Origin: Marinobacter sp. SS5-14b
Lineage (GTDB): Bacteria; Pseudomonadota; Gammaproteobacteria; Pseudomonadales; Oleiphilaceae
Assembly (NCBI RefSeq): GCF_030541005.1
Contig: NZ_JASSVM010000009.1
Span: forward strand, 54,896 to 118,895
DNA length: 64,000 nt
Direction of reading: 5' to 3'
A program made the position numbers and the translations under genes. Below, in pieces: positions 1-7,943 of this stretch (its first letter is position 1; every line of letters begins with the position of its first letter). The notes beneath the pieces were generated by a model. It made no database searches. It saw nothing but the letters and a program-made list of their open reading frames with translations, and had not been told where the DNA came from.

Positions 1-964
1 CAGCATGACTGGCTTCAGCCACCAACTTTCCTGACCTCGCCGCTTCTTCGACCGAAAAGCTCGCTGTTCCTCCCCGAACACGGCGCTGCCGGTGTTCATC
101 ACGCATCGCTTTTAACGAACGTACACGGCCCATATTTCGGGTCCTGCGGGCTTTGATGCCCTGCCTTATCCAGACCTCTTCCTGCTTAAGGCGCTTGTCA
201 AACAGCGCGTTCTGGCGCTCCTCTTCCTCCAGCGCCTTTTCCTTGAGCTCAAGGTACTTGTCGTAAGACGCAGAGAAGCTCACCAGCTGCCCACGGTCCA
301 GCTCCACGACCCGGGTAGCCATGCGGCGAATAAACGCGCGGTCATGGCTGACAAACAGCATGGCACCACGAAATTGCGTGAGCGCATCTTCCAGCCAGGC
401 AATGGCGGGTACATCCAGGTGGTTGGTCGGCTCATCCAGCAGCAGAATGTCGGGTTCGGCGACCAGCGCTTTGGCAAGCAACACCCGCCTTTGCCAACCA
501 CCGGAGAGCGTGTTCAGAGTTCGTTCCGGGTCCACACCGTACTGACCGAGAATGGTGGTTACCTTTTGATCCAGGCGCCAACCATCCAGCGCTTCCAGCC
601 GCTCCTGAACGTTCATCATACGCTCCATGCTGGCATCATCCACCTGGTGCGAAAGGTGGTGGAATTCAACCAGCAGCTCACCCGTTTCCGGAAACGCAGA
701 TGCGACGACGTCATAAGCCGTTCGGGCATCTCCCGAAGGCAGATTCTGCGGCAAAACAGAGAGCACAGAGCCCTCTTCAAAGCGAATGACGCCGCCGTCT
801 GGCGTTACCTCGCCACTGACAATCTTCAGCAGCGTCGACTTGCCTTCGCCATTGCGCCCTAAAAGGCAAACCCGCTCTCCAGGCTCGATCAAAAGTGAGG
901 CGCCATCCAGCAACGGATGCATGCCGAAAGCCAGGGAGATTTTATCCAGGGTTAATAAAGGCAC
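1..964 (-). CDS. uup: ABC-F ATPase Uup, N-terminal part (cut by window edge)
   Basis: Soluble ABC-F family ATPase; Uup acts on ribosomes and in DNA/transposon stability and has no membrane domain. The first 321 codons are visible and the gene runs off the left edge, so the second ABC domain is missing here. The first ABC domain has Walker A GRNGEGKST (about residues 36-44), signature LSGGWQRR and Walker B ILLLDEPTNHLD, followed by the charged linker with the Uup-typical arginine-rich segment (RRTRNMGRVRSLKAMR). The start is GTG at 964-962, preceded by AGGAG about 10 nt upstream; an ATG at codon 15 would cut into the domain. It is transcribed away from the MOSC gene's stop, 17 nt upstream. Uup rather than EttA or YheS is inferred from the linker and the GTASFSVEEAARSGKLV segment. 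Confidence 0.88.
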   Translation of the reverse strand, partial: MPLLTLDKISLAFGMHPLLDGASLLIEPGERVCLLGRNGEGKSTLLKIVSGEVTPDGGVIRFEEGSVLSVLPQNLPSGDARTAYDVVASAFPETGELLVEFHHLSHQVDDASMERMMNVQERLEALDGWRLDQKVTTILGQYGVDPERTLNTLSGGWQRRVLLAKALVAEPDILLLDEPTNHLDVPAIAWLEDALTQFRGAMLFVSHDRAFIRRMATRVVELDRGQLVSFSASYDKYLELKEKALEEEERQNALFDKRLKQEEVWIRQGIKARRTRNMGRVRSLKAMRDEHRQRRVRGGTASFSVEEAARSGKLVAEASHA

Positions 965-981
965 TTTGTTAAACACTCCTG

Positions 982-1767
982 TCAATAAATAACAACACGA
1001 TCTCCAACCGCCACTCTACCCTTACGCTGATGGACTGCATTCTGACCAAAAATCACCCCTTCCGGGGTTCGTCGGTAGGTGGACAGCGTCTTAAGCGGCT
1101 GGGTACCCGAATCCTTCACACCGGTATCCGGGTCGACCGTCGTCAGCACACACCGTGAGCACGGCTTGACCACTTGAAACCCGACCTCCCCGGCCTGTAG
1201 AGAACGCCAATCATCTTCAGCCCAAGGCTCGGCACCGGAAACCACAATATTAGGCCTGAACCGTCGGATATCGACCGGCCGTTCCAAGCGACCGTTCAGC
1301 TCATCCAGAGAGGACTGGTTCACCACGAGCAACGGAAAGCCGTCGGCAAAGCCTACACGCCGGGAGTCTGCCAAGCGTTCCGGATCAACTCTTCGGTAGG
1401 TTGAATCCGGCATGTAAACCAACCGCAAAGGCTGCGCACAGAACCGGCTTAAAGCGCTATCAACCTGTTCTTGACCAGGGCTTGCCGCAACGTCATCGCG
1501 CCAGACTCGAACCTGAAACGTCGCTGAACCTGGCTCCAACGCAAACGTACCCTCACCCGGGATGGTAATCTTCGCAACGTGCCCTGCCAGCTCGGTGGTG
1601 ATAAGCGCCAGGCGTGGCAATGTTCTCTGCGTGACAAACTGGCCCTGCTCATCAACAATCATCCAGCGACGGTCCCCCGAAGGACCAAAGTCGTCCAGCT
1701 CAAACGCCGGAACCTGTATGCCTGCGAGCGATTTAACCGGATAGATAAATAGAGATTGCACTTTCAT
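982..1767 (-). CDS. MOSC domain protein, YcbX/mARC type
   Basis: 261 aa. Has an N-terminal MOSC beta-barrel region (starts MKVQSLFIYPVKSLAG, with the family-typical YPVKS) and a C-terminal MOSC domain containing PCSRCVLTTVDPDTG, which holds the conserved cysteine expected to ligate molybdenum cofactor. E. coli YcbX and eukaryotic mARC reduce N-hydroxylated compounds using Moco. The family's C-terminal 2Fe-2S ferredoxin domain, present in E. coli YcbX (369 aa), is absent, so electrons would come from a separate partner. The ATG start at 1767 fits the family N-terminus. uup follows 17 nt downstream on the same strand and may be co-transcribed. Substrate unknown. Confidence 0.85.
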   Translation of the reverse strand: MKVQSLFIYPVKSLAGIQVPAFELDDFGPSGDRRWMIVDEQGQFVTQRTLPRLALITTELAGHVAKITIPGEGTFALEPGSATFQVRVWRDDVAASPGQEQVDSALSRFCAQPLRLVYMPDSTYRRVDPERLADSRRVGFADGFPLLVVNQSSLDELNGRLERPVDIRRFRPNIVVSGAEPWAEDDWRSLQAGEVGFQVVKPCSRCVLTTVDPDTGVKDSGTQPLKTLSTYRRTPEGVIFGQNAVHQRKGRVAVGDRVVIY

Positions 1768-1861
1768 GTTGCGCTCTCGGAAGTATCGAATTCGTAAAAT
1801 CAGGGAGACGAGTATAACTGACGCAAATGGCCGAAGGGGGAGTTATCCGTAAACTGAAAGC

Positions 1862-1890
1862 AAAAAACCCGACACGGAGGTCGGGTTTTT
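1862..1890. terminator. Rho-independent terminator after tRNA-Gly
   Basis: Perfect stem CCCGAC/GTCGGG with a 6-nt loop, flanked by A and T tracts on both sides, so it can stop transcription in either direction. It lies 8 nt beyond the 3' end of tRNA-Gly (minus strand) and upstream of the MOSC gene. Confidence 0.85.
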
Positions 1891-1898
1891 CTTGAATC

Positions 1899-1974
1899 TG
1901 GAGCGGGAAACGAGATTCGAACTCGCGACCCCAACCTTGGCAAGGTTGTGCTCTACCAACTGAGCTATTCCCGC
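1899..1974 (-). tRNA. tRNA-Gly(GCC)
   Basis: 76-nt cloverleaf on the minus strand. The acceptor stem GCGGGAA pairs with TTCCCGC; the D arm has AGCTCAGTTGGTAGAGC; the anticodon loop CTTGCCAAG gives anticodon GCC; the T arm has GTTCGAATC; the CCA end is encoded. A terminator follows directly and a strong promoter precedes it. Confidence 0.97.
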
Positions 1975-2011
1975 TTTTCGGCTGCGAGGCATTGCCTCTC
2001 AACGGCTGCGT

Positions 2012-2039
2012 ATTCTACTGATAAGTGACCGGGCGTCAA
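2012..2039 (-). promoter_or_regulatory. Promoter of tRNA-Gly
   Basis: Minus strand -35 TTGACG (2039-2034), 16-nt spacer, -10 TAGAAT (2017-2012). The -10 is followed by a GC-rich stretch (ACGCAGCCG) of the kind seen at stringently controlled stable RNA promoters. A short perfect palindrome, GAGGCAATGCCTC, sits between the expected start site and the tRNA. Confidence 0.75.
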
Positions 2040-2078
2040 CAACTTTGTGAAAATTTTTTGACGATGAAATCACGCTCA

Positions 2079-2852
2079 CTAGTCAGGTTGCACACCCAGC
2101 GCCAGCTGAACAATACGCTCGACCGAGGCACCCAGAACCTCCGTTTCTGTTCCGGGCACTTCCAACAGCAAGTCGTAGCTCATTCCCAGAACCACATTGA
2201 CGATCAGCGTTGCATCCTGACGGGGCAGCGGCGAATCCAGTCGGGCCAGAAGTCTTTCGAGCCCGTCAATCCAGGATTGACGGTATTGCCGCGCAACATT
2301 CGCCAGACGCTCATCGCGTAACGCCTCCATCACGAATACCTGCTCGGCCAGCACCTGATCTCTCCTTCTGGAAAACTGGTCACGCATCCAGACCAGGGCA
2401 ATCTGGGTCAACCGCTCAGCAAGAATTGGCCGAAAGGGGCTATCGCGGCGCAGGCTGTCATCCGGAACCGTATCGAGCACCAGATCAAGCGCTTCATAGA
2501 ACACCTGAAGCTGTTGCTGTGCCCCAACAGCAAACAGTGCAAATGCATCATTGATCAGCTCATTGATATCGCGGAAATAATAGGTGGTCGCAGCCAACGG
2601 AACACCTGCCTCGCTGGCTACCGCACGGTGCTTGATGCCCCGAATACCCTCCCGGGCCGCAACGCGAATTGTGGCCTCAAGAAGGGCTCTACGCCGACGT
2701 TCACTTTTGGCTCTGGCGGTTTTCCGACCAAGAAAGGCACTCCCTTTTCCCTGCCGGACTGAGCCAGGCTCTGCTTCACCGGCAAGGGGCGGAGAAATCG
2801 GCTGATCCATGGTGTCATTCATCCTGAACGTTTTATTATTGATTTTAATCAT
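2079..2852 (-). CDS. TetR family transcriptional regulator
   Basis: 257 aa. A TetR-type helix-turn-helix covers roughly residues 50-105: ALLEATIRVAAREGIRGI, then the recognition region HRAVASEAGVPLAATTYYF. The C-terminal ligand and dimer domain is not assignable to a known ligand. The first ~45 residues are a low-complexity, basic extension ahead of the DNA-binding domain, so translation could instead start at one of the ATG codons near residues 11 or 15 (positions 2822 or 2810). No divergent target gene is obvious: the gene is followed by the tRNA-Gly promoter and preceded by a DUF924 gene on the same strand. Regulated genes unknown. Confidence 0.85.
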   Translation of the reverse strand: MIKINNKTFRMNDTMDQPISPPLAGEAEPGSVRQGKGSAFLGRKTARAKSERRRRALLEATIRVAAREGIRGIKHRAVASEAGVPLAATTYYFRDINELINDAFALFAVGAQQQLQVFYEALDLVLDTVPDDSLRRDSPFRPILAERLTQIALVWMRDQFSRRRDQVLAEQVFVMEALRDERLANVARQYRQSWIDGLERLLARLDSPLPRQDATLIVNVVLGMSYDLLLEVPGTETEVLGASVERIVQLALGVQPD

Positions 2853-2922
2853 CGGCGGCGAGTGTGCCGGAATACTCTGTGACGTTCATTGATCAGATCG
2901 ACAGATTTCCATGTACCACCGA

Positions 2923-3525
2923 CTACTGCCCGAAGCGGGAGCCACCTTTAAGATATTCTTTTTCTTCTTCCGTAGAGACACGACCCAACACTTTATTCCG
3001 GTGAGGAAATCGACCAAATCGCTGAACAATGTCACGGTGATCTTCAGCCGATTCCACAAAACTGGTAAGGAAGTCCGCTAACAACCCGCCTTGCGATGCC
3101 GCCAGCTGTTGATAGCACTTCATGGCAGTGTGTTGATCGGCAAGTTTCTCCGAGTGCTGCAACGGCATATACACAAATGCCCTCATAACCGCAGGCAGCT
3201 CTACATCCTGCCCGCGACGCATGGCCTGCCTGCAGAGCTTTCGGGCCAGCCGGTCCTGCTCGAATGCCAGCGACGTGCCCCGGAAAATATTCCTGGAAAA
3301 CTGGTCCAGCAGAAGGATTTCCGCCAAGGCGCCACCAGGCTGATCGCGCCAGTGCTCCAGCCCGTCCTCGGAAGCGAACAGAACCAGCGATGAAAAACGT
3401 CGCCGAATTTCCTGATCAAACCTTCTGTCGGACCGGAACCATCGGTTCCGGTGATCGCTGTCCGGCAAACCCATTTCATCCAATTTGCCAAACCAGAAAT
3501 CCAGAAGCTCTTTCCAATCGAACAT
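2923..3525 (-). CDS. DUF924 family protein
   Basis: 200 aa from the chosen ATG. It matches the DUF924 (YPO0396/YbgI-like all-helical) family throughout: DFWFGKLDE, RWFRSDRRFDQEIR, LLLDQFSRNIFRGT and VYMPLQHSEKLADQ. Members fold like TPR proteins; their biochemical role is not established. An upstream in-frame start (3561) exists, but the ATG at 3525 has GGGAG at good spacing and begins exactly at the conserved MFDW motif. Divergent from the CbiX-like gene, which begins 56 bp away. Confidence 0.85.
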   Translation of the reverse strand: MFDWKELLDFWFGKLDEMGLPDSDHRNRWFRSDRRFDQEIRRRFSSLVLFASEDGLEHWRDQPGGALAEILLLDQFSRNIFRGTSLAFEQDRLARKLCRQAMRRGQDVELPAVMRAFVYMPLQHSEKLADQHTAMKCYQQLAASQGGLLADFLTSFVESAEDHRDIVQRFGRFPHRNKVLGRVSTEEEKEYLKGGSRFGQ

Positions 3526-3581
3526 TACTAAGCTCCCTGATACATTAATACCAACACTCAACTGACCATACCGGAGATTAC

Positions 3582-3959
3582 ATGAGCAATCCGCATCAGA
3601 TCATTCTGCTGGCACACGGTAGCAGCGACAAACGTTGGTGCGAAACGTTCGAGAAGCTTGCCGAACCAACCCTGAGGTCTATCGAGAACTCAGCCATCGC
3701 CTACATGGAGCTGGCAGAACCCTCTATGGAAACAATCGTTGCCGAGGCCAAAGAACAAGGAACCGAGCAGTTTACCGTGGTACCACTGTTTTTAGCCGCT
3801 GGCAGGCATTTGCGCAAAGACGTTCCTGCCATGATTGAAGAGATCGTCAAACAACACGGTGTGAAGATGAGGCTTGCCGACCCAATCGGCTTCAATCCCC
3901 ACCTGGGCGACGCGATAAGAGACGTGGTTCAGGAAGAGCTGGCAAAATCAATCGATTGA
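3582..3959 (+). CDS. CbiX/SirB-like sirohydrochlorin chelatase (short form)
   Basis: 125 aa, the length of single-domain CbiX. These enzymes insert cobalt or iron into sirohydrochlorin for cobalamin or siroheme synthesis. The two expected active-site histidines are present: one in LLAHGSSDKRW (residue 11) and one in PLFLAAGRHLRKDVP. No other tetrapyrrole gene lies nearby, so the metal (Co or Fe) cannot be decided. The genome also encodes a cobalamin-dependent ribonucleotide reductase (60.1 kb), so a cobalt role is plausible. The TIGR01777 gene follows 34 bp downstream on the same strand. Confidence 0.8.
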   Translation: MSNPHQIILLAHGSSDKRWCETFEKLAEPTLRSIENSAIAYMELAEPSMETIVAEAKEQGTEQFTVVPLFLAAGRHLRKDVPAMIEEIVKQHGVKMRLADPIGFNPHLGDAIRDVVQEELAKSID

Positions 3960-3993
3960 AATACAAACTTGCTGCGTATCGTCGGAGGCAGAT

Positions 3994-4899
3994 ATGTCAC
4001 AAAGAATTCTTATCACCGGAGGTACCGGCTTTATAGGGCGAGCGCTGTGCAAGGAGCTTTTGGCGAAAGGCCATTCATTGACCGTGTATAGCCGTCAGAA
4101 ACCAGAGGTGGTGACTGCCGTCTGCGGCGCGGTTGAAGCCACTGCTGACTTGAACCTGCTCAAAGCCCATGTCGGCTTTGATGTTGTGTTCAACCTTGCA
4201 GGGGAAGGCATAGCCGACAAACGCTGGAGTGATGCGCGCAAACAAGCCCTGCTCGACAGCCGGGTCGCGGTCACCCAGACACTGGTCAACGTCATAAGAA
4301 CCTGGAGGAACCTGCCCGGCGTGCTGATTTCAGGATCAGCGGTAGGCTATTATGGCGACCAGGGCGAACGGCTTGTCACCGAGGACACGCCTCCGCATCC
4401 GGAATTCACACATAAGCTATGCGCAGACTGGGAGCAGGCAGCCCTGTCCCTTGAGGCTGACGCCGTCAGGACATGCCTCTCACGCACCGGCGTGGTGGTT
4501 GGCAAAGGGGGAGGTTTCCTGCAGCGAATGGTATTGCCATTCAAGCTTGGCCTGGGCGGAAGGCTTGGCTCCGGACGACAATACATGCCGTGGGTTCATC
4601 GGGATGACGTTGTGGCGTGCCTGATCTGGATGATGGAAAGCGAACAGGCCGAAGGCCCCTACAATGTGGTGAGCCCCGCCCCCGTGACAAATGCCGAGTT
4701 CACCCGCACCTTGGCCGAAGTGTTGCACCGACCCGCCTTGTTCCCGGCGCCCGCACCCGTGTTAAAGGCGGTGCTCGGCGAAATGGCCGGCTTGCTCCTG
4801 ACGGGCCAGAATGCGGTGCCTGCAAGGCTTCAGGCCGAAGGATTCACATTTCGCTATCCAAACCTGAAGCCCGCATTACGGGAGAGCGTGTCACGCTAA
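3994..4899 (+). CDS. TIGR01777 family epimerase/dehydrogenase (YfcH-like)
   Basis: 301 aa extended short-chain dehydrogenase-like protein. The Rossmann nucleotide-binding motif GGTGFIG is at residues 8-14. Family signatures follow: NLAGEGIADKRWSD, SGSAVGYYGDQGE, LSRTGVVVGKGGG and MPWVHRDDVV. A C-terminal DUF1731-type segment (GQNAVPARLQAEGFTFRYP) completes the TIGR01777 architecture. The natural substrate is not known for the family; E. coli YfcH is the comparator. The start ATG has GGAGG 7 nt upstream. Likely co-transcribed with the chelatase gene before it. Confidence 0.88.
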   Translation: MSQRILITGGTGFIGRALCKELLAKGHSLTVYSRQKPEVVTAVCGAVEATADLNLLKAHVGFDVVFNLAGEGIADKRWSDARKQALLDSRVAVTQTLVNVIRTWRNLPGVLISGSAVGYYGDQGERLVTEDTPPHPEFTHKLCADWEQAALSLEADAVRTCLSRTGVVVGKGGGFLQRMVLPFKLGLGGRLGSGRQYMPWVHRDDVVACLIWMMESEQAEGPYNVVSPAPVTNAEFTRTLAEVLHRPALFPAPAPVLKAVLGEMAGLLLTGQNAVPARLQAEGFTFRYPNLKPALRESVSR

Positions 4900-4917
4900 C
4901 TTTTTTTCTAAAAAGCG

Positions 4918-4946
4918 TTGACACCACCCCGGGCCTTACTTAATAT
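4918..4946 (+). promoter_or_regulatory. Promoter of tRNA-Glu
   Basis: Consensus -35 TTGACA (4918-4923), 17-nt spacer, -10 TAATAT (4941-4946), then a GC-rich discriminator ACGCGCC typical of stringently controlled tRNA promoters. It lies just past the stop codon of the epimerase gene. Confidence 0.88.
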
Positions 4947-4985
4947 ACGCGCCACCTCGACGAGGCAAGCTTTTGAAAACGTTGC

Positions 4986-5061
4986 GTCCCCTTCGTCTAG
5001 TGGCCTAGGACTCCGCCCTTTCACGGCGGCAACAGGGGTTCGAACCCCCTAGGGGACGCCA
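4986..5061 (+). tRNA. tRNA-Glu(UUC)
   Basis: 76-nt cloverleaf. Acceptor GTCCCCT pairs with AGGGGAC; anticodon stem CCGCC/GGCGG with loop CTTTCAC gives anticodon TTC; T arm GGTTCGAACC; CCA is encoded. No strong terminator follows before the convergent small membrane protein gene. Confidence 0.97.
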
Positions 5062-5079
5062 ATTTTCAAGCTGATCACG

Positions 5080-5229
5080 CTAGCCGCTATGACTACCGTG
5101 ATTGATTTTCCTACCCTTATCGCTATGATTCTTCTGGTCTCTTACCACGAAGACACCCACACCGACAAAAAAACCGATCATCAGTAACACAGTCAGAATT
5201 CCCGCAATTACAACGACGTCCATATACAT
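5080..5229 (-). CDS. Small single-pass membrane protein, 49 aa
   Basis: Short reading frame with a strong ribosome-binding site (GGAGG, 7 nt before the ATG at 5229). Residues 4-29 form one hydrophobic helix (VVVIAGILTVLLMIGFF then VGVGVFVV). It is followed by a polar tail rich in K, H, S and G (KNHSDKGRK). It resembles the small subunits and accessory peptides of respiratory oxidases in size and layout, but I cannot assign it to a family. A perfect FNR/ANR-type box lies 66 bp upstream of its start, suggesting control by oxygen. Below the usual annotation length; supported by the ribosome-binding site, the membrane helix and the upstream site. Confidence 0.6.
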   Translation of the reverse strand: MYMDVVVIAGILTVLLMIGFFVGVGVFVVRDQKNHSDKGRKINHGSHSG

Positions 5230-5294
5230 AACACACCTCCAACGCTTATCTAACTTGATTAAACTCAGGTTACGCCGACGTTGAATTTTCGGTA

Positions 5295-5308
5295 TTGATC
5301 TGCATCAA
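5295..5308. promoter_or_regulatory. FNR/ANR-type binding site
   Basis: TTGATCTGCATCAA matches the consensus TTGAT-N4-ATCAA exactly. It lies between the small membrane protein gene (start at 5229, minus) and the GGDEF-EAL gene (start at 5506, plus). It is much closer to the former, where a TTTAAT -10-like element lies at 5263-5258. Which gene it serves is inference. Confidence 0.65.
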
Positions 5309-5505
5309 GGCCGAGATCGCAACCCGTCAAACTCTCAAGTTGAGAAGCCGTGCTGTTTTTCCCGATTTTTCCTGCATTTGCAGCGCATTTGAAAAAGACT
5401 GCTGCTATAGTCAATTGCTAGGGAATTTCCAGAAAAGCACGACCCAGGAATTTCGACTATTCAGCGGTTATATCCGGTACTTCATGTGGTGGCCAAGTCA
5501 GAAAC

Positions 5506-7923
5506 ATGCCCGATATTACAAGTCGTCTGAAACGCTTTCGCAGCACCTCTCCCCTTTCTTTCAAGCTATTGGCGTGGATTCTCGTCTTCAGCTCCGCACT
5601 GACTCTGCTGGCATCCGGCGTACAAATCTACTCTGACTACCGCAAAGACCTCGATGATATAGAAGAACGCATGGCGGTGGTCGAATCCGGATATTCATCC
5701 AGCCTGGCCCGCAGTTTGTGGGCACTGGATCAGAAGCTTCTGCAAAGCCAGATGGAAGGCATACTCAGCCTTCCAGACATCGCACATCTACGCCTGCGCA
5801 TAGAGCCTGACTCTGAACTGGTGATGGGAGAAATACCCCGAAACGCCGACACCCTGTCTCACAGCTTTCCGCTTGTTTACGATGAGGGTGAGCATTTTAA
5901 CCTGGGGGAGTTGACCATCACGGCAAATTTACACCGCGTTTACAGTGACCTCCAGACCAAAGTCGGCGTAACCCTGGCCACCCAGTTCTTTACGATTTTC
6001 ATTGCATCCATTCTAATCCTATGGATTTTCAGGCATCTGGTGACACGCCACCTCGCCGTCATGGCACAGTACACCCGCGACCTCTCACTGAAGAATCTTT
6101 CACGCCCGCTTCAGCTTGACCGACAAGAAACGCCATCCAATCAACGCGACGAACTGGGCATGGTGACCGATGCCATAAACCAGATGCGCGAACGGCTGAA
6201 CGATGATGTCGACCGTCGAGAGCGAGATGCCGCAGAAATCCTCAAATTCTCCAAAGCCATTGACCAAAGCCCGTCATCGGTGCTGATCTGCGACCGACTT
6301 TGGCGCATCGAATATGCCAATCGTAAGTTCAGCCAGCTTACCGGGCACGACCCGTCGGACATCAAAGGCAAGCACCCTTCCACACTGATAGAACAAAGCA
6401 TGGACTCTCAGGAGGCAAAACACCTCTGGCAGTCGATCCGGCTTCAGGTTCAAAGGGTCGGTGTATGGCAAGGCGAGGTAAACAGTGCACGCCGAAATGG
6501 CGAACGCTATTGGGAACAACTGGTCGTCACCCCCATTAAAGACAACAACGGCGAAACCACCGGCTACCTCATTCTGGGCGAAGACATCAGCATTCGTAAA
6601 CGCTACGAACAACAGCTACTCAGGCAAGCCAACTACGATATTCTCACCGGGCTGCCCAACAGAATGCTGGCCCTGGATCGCCTGAAGCTTGCTTTGGCGC
6701 AAGCCCGCCGGGACGACACACAGGTCGGCGTCATGTTCCTCGACCTGGACAACTTCAAGCACATAAACGATACCCTCGGCCATGATGCGGGCGACACACT
6801 GCTGATCGAGGCTGCAAGGAGGGTGTCCAGCTGCCTGCGCGGAACCAGTACAGTGGCCAGACTGGGCGGCGACGAATTCCTGGTTATCCTGCCGGGCCTT
6901 ACGGGCTCAGATGCAGCCTGCCAGGTTGCCGAGCGGATTCTGCAAACATTCTCAACCCCGTTCATGCTCAATGCCCAGGAGGTTTTCGTAACCACCAGCA
7001 TTGGCATAGCCACCTTCCCGAATGATGCCGACAACAGCGGAACGCTGCTCCAGCATGCAGATGCCGCCATGTATGAAGCGAAGCACAAGGGTAAGAGTTC
7101 GTTTGCCCGCTTTACCCCCCAAATGACGGAAGTATCGCACGAGCGTCTGCATATGGAATCCCATATGCGCAAGGCCCTTGAGCTGAACGAATTTCAACTC
7201 TGCTTTCAGCCCATTGTCGACACCGCCGACGGTCGGCTGGTCGCAGCGGAAGCCCTGCTTCGCTGGAACAACCCGGCTCTGGGCCTGGTCATGCCGGATC
7301 GTTTCATACCATTGGCCGAAGAAACCGGAATGATCATCCCCATCGGCGAGTGGGTCATTCAGGAGGCCTGTAAGGCCGCTCAATGTTGGCAGGCGATGGC
7401 CGGTTACGATATCGGTATTGCGGTAAACGTATCCCCCCGACAGTTTCGCGACCCGGGCTTTACAGATATCGTCATGCGCGCCCTGAACGCCAGCAACCTT
7501 AAGCCTGAGCTATTGGAACTTGAGATTACAGAAAGGCTGATCCTGGACAACACCATAGAAACCGCCGACATCCTCCGGCAACTTGACCACGCCGGTATCA
7601 GGCTGTCCGTGGATGATTTCGGAACCGGTTACTCCGCGCTGAGCTACCTCAAGAGCTATCCTTTTGATACTCTTAAGATTGATAAATCCTTTATTCAGGA
7701 CGTTATCAACGAATCCGAAGACGCCTCACTGGTCAGAGCCATCATCAACATGGCTCACAGCCTCGGCCTGAGAGTGATCGCCGAAGGTGTCGAAGAAGAA
7801 GCGCAAACCCATTTTCTGAAGATGGAGAACTGCGATTTTTCTCAGGGCTACTTCTACAGTCGCCCCCTGCCCGAGCAGGACTTTATTCACTGGCTTGAAA
7901 CCAACGATCGGGCCACCGTTTAG
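5506..7923 (+). CDS. Membrane PAS-GGDEF-EAL protein (c-di-GMP turnover)
   Basis: 805 aa. TM1 (residues ~20-42), periplasmic sensor region (~43-157), TM2 (~158-178), HAMP (~176-232), PAS (~245-365), GGDEF (~375-535) and EAL (~552-795). The cyclase motif RLGGDEF (454-458) is intact, as are the EAL-domain motifs EALLRW, NVSPRQF, ELEITE, DDFGTGYS and AEGVEEE, so both cyclase and phosphodiesterase activity are possible. The RxxD inhibitory site normally five residues before GGDEF reads RGTS, so product inhibition is probably lost. The start lacks a clear ribosome-binding site. ackA begins 20 bp downstream and might be read from the same transcript. The sensed signal is unknown. Confidence 0.93.
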   Translation: MPDITSRLKRFRSTSPLSFKLLAWILVFSSALTLLASGVQIYSDYRKDLDDIEERMAVVESGYSSSLARSLWALDQKLLQSQMEGILSLPDIAHLRLRIEPDSELVMGEIPRNADTLSHSFPLVYDEGEHFNLGELTITANLHRVYSDLQTKVGVTLATQFFTIFIASILILWIFRHLVTRHLAVMAQYTRDLSLKNLSRPLQLDRQETPSNQRDELGMVTDAINQMRERLNDDVDRRERDAAEILKFSKAIDQSPSSVLICDRLWRIEYANRKFSQLTGHDPSDIKGKHPSTLIEQSMDSQEAKHLWQSIRLQVQRVGVWQGEVNSARRNGERYWEQLVVTPIKDNNGETTGYLILGEDISIRKRYEQQLLRQANYDILTGLPNRMLALDRLKLALAQARRDDTQVGVMFLDLDNFKHINDTLGHDAGDTLLIEAARRVSSCLRGTSTVARLGGDEFLVILPGLTGSDAACQVAERILQTFSTPFMLNAQEVFVTTSIGIATFPNDADNSGTLLQHADAAMYEAKHKGKSSFARFTPQMTEVSHERLHMESHMRKALELNEFQLCFQPIVDTADGRLVAAEALLRWNNPALGLVMPDRFIPLAEETGMIIPIGEWVIQEACKAAQCWQAMAGYDIGIAVNVSPRQFRDPGFTDIVMRALNASNLKPELLELEITERLILDNTIETADILRQLDHAGIRLSVDDFGTGYSALSYLKSYPFDTLKIDKSFIQDVINESEDASLVRAIINMAHSLGLRVIAEGVEEEAQTHFLKMENCDFSQGYFYSRPLPEQDFIHWLETNDRATV

Positions 7924-7943
7924 CAATCAACACGGCATTACCC

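Noticed and set aside
1733..2002. 89-codon minus-strand open frame
   Set aside because: It runs through the tRNA-Gly gene and its terminator; not a real gene.
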